DNA of 64,000 nucleotides from Macrophomina tecta (taxonomy: Eukaryota > Ascomycota > Dothideomycetes > Botryosphaeriales > Botryosphaeriaceae), in assembly GCA_024180945.1 (NCBI GenBank), contig JAKSGN010000020.1:372001-436000 (forward strand), in the 5' to 3' direction. Below are positions 58,359 through 64,000 of this stretch, one piece after another. The position numbers were made by a program, and so were the translations under genes. How positions within the stretch are numbered: position 1 is the first letter of the stretch; each line of letters opens with the position of its first letter. The notes beneath the pieces were generated by a model, which did no database searches, was not told the origin of the DNA, and saw nothing but the letters and a program-made list of their open reading frames with translations.

Positions 58359-60130
58359 TGTTGCGGAGGGGACGTCAGGAAAGGCTGGCGGGTGCGGGCA
58401 AGCAAGCGGATGGTGCGCGGGGTGCTAGGGAGGTGCGGACTGAGGCTGGGTAGCGAAGGCGCAAAGAGGGAGGAAAAGTGCGGGCGTGAGGGAGGGTGTC
58501 AGGGTGGTGGAGCAGCTTGTGGATGTTTGGTGGCCTCCTCGCTCCTCGCTGGCTGATGCGACGCCTTCACGTATCTGCACGTGCACAGAAAGTGGTGGCC
58601 GCGCGCCCGCCGCCCGCCGCCGCCGCCGCCGATAGGGGAGCCCGTGCATCGAGCGCACTTGCGGGAGCCTTGGTTCATCGGCGAGAAACCGAGCGCTCAT
58701 GCTGGTGAGTGCCGAACCAGTCGGGCAGCTGCGGGTAGTGCCCGATGACGCCGCCATGCCTCTAAATACAAGCTCCGTTCACCTAGAGGAGCTGTTGAGG
58801 TTCACCCTCCTCAGTAAAGGCACTGGAGCGCCTTCGCCCAGAATGGGGCACTCGTTGGACGACGTCCCTAATGACGCCCCGTACATTAACATCTCGGGGG
58901 AAAGCTCGATCACTGAGCCGGCTTATGGTGCTTCTGTCTCTGCGGCCAGTGACCCAGAGCTGCAGAGGTGAGCGAGTGGGAGTGGTCTGTGCTGTGTGGT
59001 GTGCCCCGCCAGACGCGAACGTGCATAAGGCTCCGCCCCGCATCCTCTCCTCCGCTCCACCTCCGCCGAGGCACCGCTCTAGCTGGTACACCACTGCGAC
59101 TTTAAGCACGCGAGTGTCGTGTCGTTGAGATCCGATATTTTGCAACCTTCGCAGTCGCCTATCGAACCTTTCGTTTTTCAAGTCATAATTCGTACTTATC
59201 CCAACAGCTACATGGAGAGACCGTGCGCTGTCCGCCGCTTCCACCCAAGATATCCGCATTCACGCCTCCTTGAGTTCATACAGTTGCATTGCTTCTGCTA
59301 CAGCTGCAGTACTCATTCTGGAAAGCTTTAGCAGTTGTGGAACAACTCAAGGATCGCTCTTGTTCCGGTTTCGATTGCTCATCCTCGGTGGAATTGCTTA
59401 CGTCTTCCTGGGGTTAGTTCTCGTTCAAGCACTCCGTCCTCACATGCTGCATATCGGGTCTGGCCGAAGCCTTCAGGTTAAGGCGACGACATAGATCTAG
59501 GCCACCCCCTACTAGAGCCGCGTCAGCTCAGATGACCTGGACCACTCTTCCTACAAAGAAAAGCCAGGCAGATAAACTTCAGCCTAAAAAGGAGCAGACT
59601 AACCCGCAGGCTTTAGCCTCCAAGCAGCCCCAAGCGCTCAAAAGGAAAGAGAGAGGGTGCTTGCTAATACCTCCGGGAACAAAGGACCAAACACGATCAA
59701 CGGCCCAGACGTTGGCCAGCAATGAAGCACGAGTGCCTGGTGCGGAAGAAGCCGAAGAAACCGAAGAATTAAGAGATGCCGGCCAAAAGGCAATCCGGAG
59801 AAGCTCTATTAGAGAAAGAGTCGAAAGCAGGGAATGGATGAGGTGACGAGGGTCTTGCCAAGGAGATCTGGGGTGGAAGGAGGGGGAACCGCAAATGAGG
59901 AAACTACCATTTCTATTGGGTGCATAGCTAGCAAACCCATTTGCACAGACCACCAGACATATTAGCAGCCAACAAGCCAGTGCAGATGATGAAAAAGTCA
60001 TTAAGAGTCTGTAAGTATGCCTTATCCCATGCCAATTTCCTCGAAAACGCCTTGCACCGTGGTATGCCTGCTTAGTATACAGCCTGAGAAGTCCTTTCCA
60101 ATGACCTATAATGCCCTACCATCAATCATA
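58359..60130. other. Region between two Rab genes; small uncertain frames
   Basis: No gene is supported firmly. Candidates are: a plus-strand frame 58699-58971 (90 codons) ending at a good GTGAGC donor; a Lys/Glu-rich plus frame 59532-59846; and a minus frame 60001-59579 with a signal-peptide-like start. The last two overlap on opposite strands. GC-rich with a CGC-type repeat at about 58605-58635, next to the Rab11 start. Confidence 0.45.
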
Positions 60131-61085
60131 TTAGCAGCATCCGCCACGGCTCTGACCCCTACTTGCTGCGGCGACGTCATTCATTCCGAGATTCACAGTC
60201 CGGGCAGTGTTGCCGCCTCCTGCATTGGGCCCCTTGACGCCGGATCTCCTATCGTTGAGGTCATATTTGCCGGCCTCAATATTCTGATATATGCGCTCTG
60301 CGACTTCCAAAAATGCGCGCTCGACATTCTCGCCAGACTTTGCCGAGGTCTCAACGTATTGCATGACCTTGTTCTGACGACACCACTCCTCAGCTTCCTC
60401 ACGGGTTACCTGGCGCTTGTTCTCCGCATTGGCGTGGGGATGTTCGGAGTCATTGGAAGAAGCCACAGTCGAAGAGGGAGCCAAGTCAGCCTTATTCCCG
60501 ACTAGTACGACGACAATCCCCTCCTCAGCGATCTGGCGCAGGTCGTGGAGCCATTCCGTCACGCTGTTGAAGGTAGCCCGTCGGCTAATATCGAAGACCA
60601 GTAGAGCGCCGCTTGCGCCACGGAAATAGCTTCGCGTGATGCTCTTGTAGGTTTCTTGGCCTGCAGTATCCCAGATGGACAATTTCATGTGCTTCTGTTC
60701 TTGCGCAGACGCGGTGGCGTCCTTCGCTCCCCCGTTTGCATTGGGATTATTGATGCCGAGCTCGAGCGAAGCAGGAGGACCGACAGGCACAATGCGCGAA
60801 CCAAACTCGACGCCGATAGTCACGTCGTGGTGGGGAGAGAAGCGGCCTTCGCACAGCCGGACTGTTAGCTAGACGAAGCGACAGGATTCAATCAGCTGGT
60901 GATTCTCGCAAAGCAGACGGAACAATGGAGAGAGAGAGAGGTGTCGTACACTGGATTTTCCGCATCCGGAATCGCCCAGCGACACTATTTTCGCTATGTA
61001 GTTCCTTTGAGGAGAAGTGAGCCGTTCTGCCCCATGCGGCTCAACAATACTGAAGAGCTTACCACGGTTGCGACGGATGCGCCAT
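60131..61085 (-). CDS. RAB4: Rab4-type GTPase with insertions
   Basis: Model (minus strand): exons 61085-61063, 61004-60950 and 60868-60131; 271 aa. G motifs: SLGDSGCGKSSLT (P-loop completed by splicing), HHDVTIGVEFGSR (switch I), WDTAGQETYKSITRSYFRGA (switch II), NKADL and ETSAKS, then a GGCC prenylation end. The switch and YKSITRSYFRGA pattern fits the Rab2/Rab4/Rab14 branch; Rab4 is my best match. Two insertions lengthen it: about 25 residues between the two interswitch strands (residues about 58-82, Pro/Gly/Asn/Ala-rich) and about 20 after NKADL (Ser/Asn/His-rich). Intron 1 ends AAG. Rab4/14 GTPases act in endosomal recycling. It lies 1.8 kb from the Rab11 gene on the same strand. Confidence 0.88.
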
Positions 61086-61501
61086 TTGTGAAGATAATAC
61101 CCACAGGGGGATTAGAGCCTGGGTGCGCGGGCGACCGACGATGAGAAAGAGCGCAGCAGGCGTGTGCAGCGCTCAACGAGGCGATCCTGCGACGGAGTCT
61201 GCTGGAGCGCGGCGGATGACTCTGCTCGGTCGACTGACTGTTTCGCGGACTGGGAGTGGCTGAGAAACGGAGATGACGCAGACAAAGCGAAGCGGACGCG
61301 GCGACGCGGCGGCGCGGCAGATAGGCAGCAGGGGAAGGGACGCCTTTCCTTTGAGGGGCGTGAGGAGGCTGGGATAGCTACAGAGCGGTGGTTCGTCCTG
61401 GATCTGCGGCGAATGACGTTTTCGGTGAGGGACAGGGTATTGCAGCAGCTCCACTCACCACCGGCGTCCGCACCGCACCGCACGTCCAGCCTTGTCGAAG
61501 G

Positions 61502-61530
61502 CTACCGCCTACCGCCTACCGCCTACCGCC
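61502..61530. repeat. 7-bp tandem repeat, unit CTACCGC, about 4 copies
   Basis: Four consecutive perfect copies of CTACCGC within the Rab4/PNS1 divergent promoter. Too short to judge age; polymorphism between strains would be expected. Confidence 0.9.
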
Positions 61531-61595
61531 CGGGCACCCGCTGCAGCTCAGTCCATGCCTCGCCCCGGCCCCGACGCCGCGAGCCTCACTCCTCA

Positions 61596-61635
61596 CCTGC
61601 GACCTGCGACCTGCGACCTGCGACCTGCAACCTGC
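61596..61635. repeat. 7-bp tandem repeat, unit CCTGCGA, about 5.7 copies
   Basis: Five units of CCTGCGA (the fifth CCTGCAA) plus a partial unit, 66 bp after the CTACCGC repeat. Both have the same 7-bp period, which may be chance or reflect a shared slippage history. Confidence 0.9.
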
Positions 61636-62209
61636 TCCTCCCTCCCTCTCCTCTCTTCCGCGCGCCCGCTGTATTCCTACCCGCCGCATATCCGTGCTCG
61701 TAGGTCCCCACGTCACCGCCCTAAGCAGCTGATCGCCGGCCGGAGCGGAGCTTGACCTCTGTGCCTCACTGCTGCTAGAGGTACAATCCGAACTCACCGA
61801 CTCACCGGCCGGCCACTCCTTCACCCATACTTCCCTCCAGCGCTCCCACGCGCCCGCCGCCGTCCTTGCACCCATCGCGGCCAGCTGCACCACGCCACAT
61901 CAGCAGCTGCCCGTGCATAAGGCATCATGTTCTCTGAATGTAGGTCACCGCAGCCCTTATCGCCCGCCGCTCCGAGCAGATGATCGCAGCTGTCTCACAT
62001 GCCCACAACCACACTCGCGTGACTGACATGTGCCGTCGCCGCAAAAAACAGATGCTTCGCGCTTTCTGGCGCAGTCGCAGTCGCGTCTGCTTGGTGGGCA
62101 AGAGAACGCTGAACCATCGCCGTACCCGTCCCGACCGAGTCGACACCGCGGAACCAGCCAAGCTGGCTCCCGATACCAGCCTTCCCGATCATACTTGCAG
62201 CGACCAAAC

Positions 62210-64000
62210 ATGCCGAACCCATACGGACCGAGTGCCTCACAGGTCTCGCGCTTTCCCTTTGCTTCCCGCACCTCTGGACCCGCACCGCTCTTCTATTCCG
62301 CCACCGACGATTTTCGGGAAGAGGACGATGGCGAGGAGCACGAGCGCGAAGTAGCCGACTTTTATGCCCTGCAAAAATCGCGCCGACAATTTGGTGGGAG
62401 CCATCTTACTGATTCCTCCGATATGGACGACCACGATCTTGCGTCCAAGTCGGAGAACAGTCAAGGCGCCGAACACGACGATGACGAGGTACCGTTCTCA
62501 CGAGGCATAAGAAGCTCTTGGAGAGGAAGCAGGATGACCGTGCGAGGTCGAGAGCCCACTGTGCAGCCCATCCAGGAGGACGAAGGTAGGGAAAGGAGTG
62601 TAGGGGTCTCCGAGGCCAGTGCGCCAAGCAGCAAAGGAAAAGGCAAACTTGTCGATGTAGAGCTTGCCTCCACTGCCAGAGGAGACAGTGCGGATGAGTT
62701 TCAGGACGACTACTCGGATGATGACCAGGACGCTCCTCCAGCATATCAGCATCTGCCTAGAGCGCAGGGCATCAATCCACCCCGTAATCCTTTACGCAAT
62801 ACCCTACCAATACCTCTGGAAACCGATGAAGAAGCTCTTTTGCAACAGCCCCGGCCAGTGAGTCCCGACCGGGAAACCGCGGTTACGTTTGCCCCCCAAG
62901 AGCAGGAGGAGAGGTATGACAGTTTCTGGTCGTACCTGTATCTCATCAGTGCGGCTGCATTTTTCGGGACTGCTTTTCTCGTATGGATTCACACGACCGC
63001 TCCTAGCAAAAAGCTTCCACTGGGCGACACCATCTATTCGACATTGCACTCGTCCTTCCACCTGCTATCGGTATACACACTTGTATCCATGATAGTTGCA
63101 GGTCTTTGGCTGGCATGTTTGTCCTATTTTGCCCAGCCCCTGGTGCAGCTAATCACCTTGGGCGTGCCGATCATCCTCGTATCTTTCTTCCTATACCCCT
63201 TCATTTCAAGCTTCAAGGGCCAACAGACAACTTTTCAAGACAAGGCCATGCGCTGGACATCGCTCGTTCCGGGTATCTGTGCTCTTCTCTGGATCCACAT
63301 GGTATACCAGGGACGACGGTCGATCGACAAAGCAACTCGGATTCTTGTACTTGCCAGCAAAGTCCTCGGTGAATGTGGGGCATTGGTTCTTGTGGGCCTG
63401 GCCGTTCTCACCTCCACAGTGCTGTGGACATGGATATGGATTGGTCTCTTCACACGGCTCTTCCTTGAAGGACACGTGAAGAGGCGCGATGCAAAAATAA
63501 CCATCTGGGCTATCGAGTTTAGTACTTGGTGGATCGGTGCATTTTACATCATATTCTACCTTTGGACTATGTCGATAATTGCGGGGATTCAACGTTCGTT
63601 GACCTCTGCCACAGTAAGCCAGTGGTATTTTCACCGCCATTCCACGCCTAAGCCAACAAGTCGGCAAGTCGCCCAAGCATCGTTCTGGCATGCTGTCGGT
63701 CCCATGTTCGGTTCCATCTGCCTATCTACGTTCCTCACAGTCGCGCTCCGGCTTCCTCTCATGGTCCTTCCACGCCGCTTCGCTGCTTTCGTCAGCCTTT
63801 GCGTATACCAATTCATCCCTACCTCGGCAGTCATGCTCACAAACCCACTTGCTTTGACTTATGCCTCTATCCACTCCATGGAACTCCGTCGCGCCGCTCA
63901 TGGCCTTCGCCAGCTTTCGTTCGTGTCTCATTCAAGGCCTACAACGACTTTGACGCCACGCTCGTTTTCTTCGCCTTCCGGTCATGAACTTGTTCCGTAC
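62210..64000 (+). CDS. PNS1: PNS1 / choline-transporter-like (CTL) membrane protein, 3' end outside window
   Basis: The frame is open from the ATG at 62210 to the window edge (597 codons), with no intron needed. Residues 1-235 are a charged, Ser/Asp-rich cytosolic domain including DDDQDAPPAYQHLP. Then come many membrane helices: SYLYLISAAAFFGTAFLVWI, VYTLVSMIVAGLWLACLSYF, ITLGVPIILVSFFLYPF, SLVPGICALLWIHMVY, LGECGALVLVGLAVLTSTVL and WIGAFYIIFYLWTM. The CTL-family C-terminal block is also present: FWHAVGPMFGSICLSTFL, VYQFIPTSAVMLTNPLALTY, and the start of TTTLTPRSF-x-LVPY. CTL/PNS1 proteins are multi-pass plasma-membrane or organelle transporters; animal members carry choline, and the substrate in fungi is not settled. 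Truncated only by the window. Confidence 0.92.
   Translation, partial: MPNPYGPSASQVSRFPFASRTSGPAPLFYSATDDFREEDDGEEHEREVADFYALQKSRRQFGGSHLTDSSDMDDHDLASKSENSQGAEHDDDEVPFSRGIRSSWRGSRMTVRGREPTVQPIQEDEGRERSVGVSEASAPSSKGKGKLVDVELASTARGDSADEFQDDYSDDDQDAPPAYQHLPRAQGINPPRNPLRNTLPIPLETDEEALLQQPRPVSPDRETAVTFAPQEQEERYDSFWSYLYLISAAAFFGTAFLVWIHTTAPSKKLPLGDTIYSTLHSSFHLLSVYTLVSMIVAGLWLACLSYFAQPLVQLITLGVPIILVSFFLYPFISSFKGQQTTFQDKAMRWTSLVPGICALLWIHMVYQGRRSIDKATRILVLASKVLGECGALVLVGLAVLTSTVLWTWIWIGLFTRLFLEGHVKRRDAKITIWAIEFSTWWIGAFYIIFYLWTMSIIAGIQRSLTSATVSQWYFHRHSTPKPTSRQVAQASFWHAVGPMFGSICLSTFLTVALRLPLMVLPRRFAAFVSLCVYQFIPTSAVMLTNPLALTYASIHSMELRRAAHGLRQLSFVSHSRPTTTLTPRSFSSPSGHELVPY

Larger units (their letters stand above)
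61086..62209. promoter_or_regulatory. Divergent promoter region (Rab4 gene / PNS1 gene) with 7-bp tandem repeats
   Basis: About 1.1 kb between divergent starts, GC-rich. It contains two short minisatellites (listed separately). Long frames here overlap on both strands and are compositional. Confidence 0.55.

Overview
This window is nuclear DNA from a filamentous ascomycete (Pezizomycotina; Dothideomycetes is a guess). The evidence is compact genes on both strands, short GT-AG introns of about 50-100 nt with CTRAC-like branch points, an interrupted tRNA-Glu gene, and fungal-restricted families (DUF6594, DUF6590, DUF7907-like secreted protein, cupredoxin membrane protein) next to ordinary eukaryotic housekeeping genes. 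All calls come from reading the sequence; no database search was run. Exon boundaries are my own splice models, and nearly all close exactly in frame.

Layout. 1.3-5 kb: a WW-domain, Gln/Gly-rich protein and a WD40 protein (+). 5.2-7.8 kb: an F-box/LRR-like protein (-), divergent from an SUZ12 (PRC2) homologue with a C-terminal PHD finger (+, 8.7-11.1 kb). 12.8-16.4 kb: a small secreted protein and a BTB protein (+). 17.8-23.1 kb: YME2 (-), BET1 (+) and APC15 (-). 23.9-24.9 kb: an uncertain secreted-type open frame with a nested second frame. 25.8-30 kb: TMA64/eIF2D (-), divergent from a cyclase-family enzyme (+). 30.45 kb: tRNA-Glu. 31.4-32.4 kb: a DUF6594 membrane protein (-). 33.15-36.95 kb: a five-exon gene joining a DUF6590 domain to a retropepsin-like domain (+). 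37.4-38.6 kb: the apparent wreck of a membrane-protein gene. 39.2-49.1 kb: RRP36, a cupredoxin membrane protein, a Pho80-type cyclin and a large unrecognised protein (all +). 49.85-53.3 kb: an ARMC8/Vid28 homologue (+). 53.3-57.3 kb: no supported gene. 57.3-61.1 kb: two Rab GTPases (Rab11-type and Rab4-type, both -). 62.2 kb to the end: a PNS1/CTL transporter, cut by the window edge.

The genes do not form a biosynthetic cluster. Several belong to membrane traffic (BET1, Rab11, Rab4), protein turnover (APC15, Vid28/ARMC8, F-box, BTB) and ribosome or translation work (RRP36, TMA64), but this looks like ordinary euchromatic mixing. The least ordinary items are the DUF6590-retropepsin fusion, the SUZ12-PHD protein with its PHD finger split by an intron, a repeated use of AAG/GAG 3' splice sites, the nested frames at 24.1 kb, the decayed gene at 37.4-38.6 kb, and the insertion-bearing Rab4.
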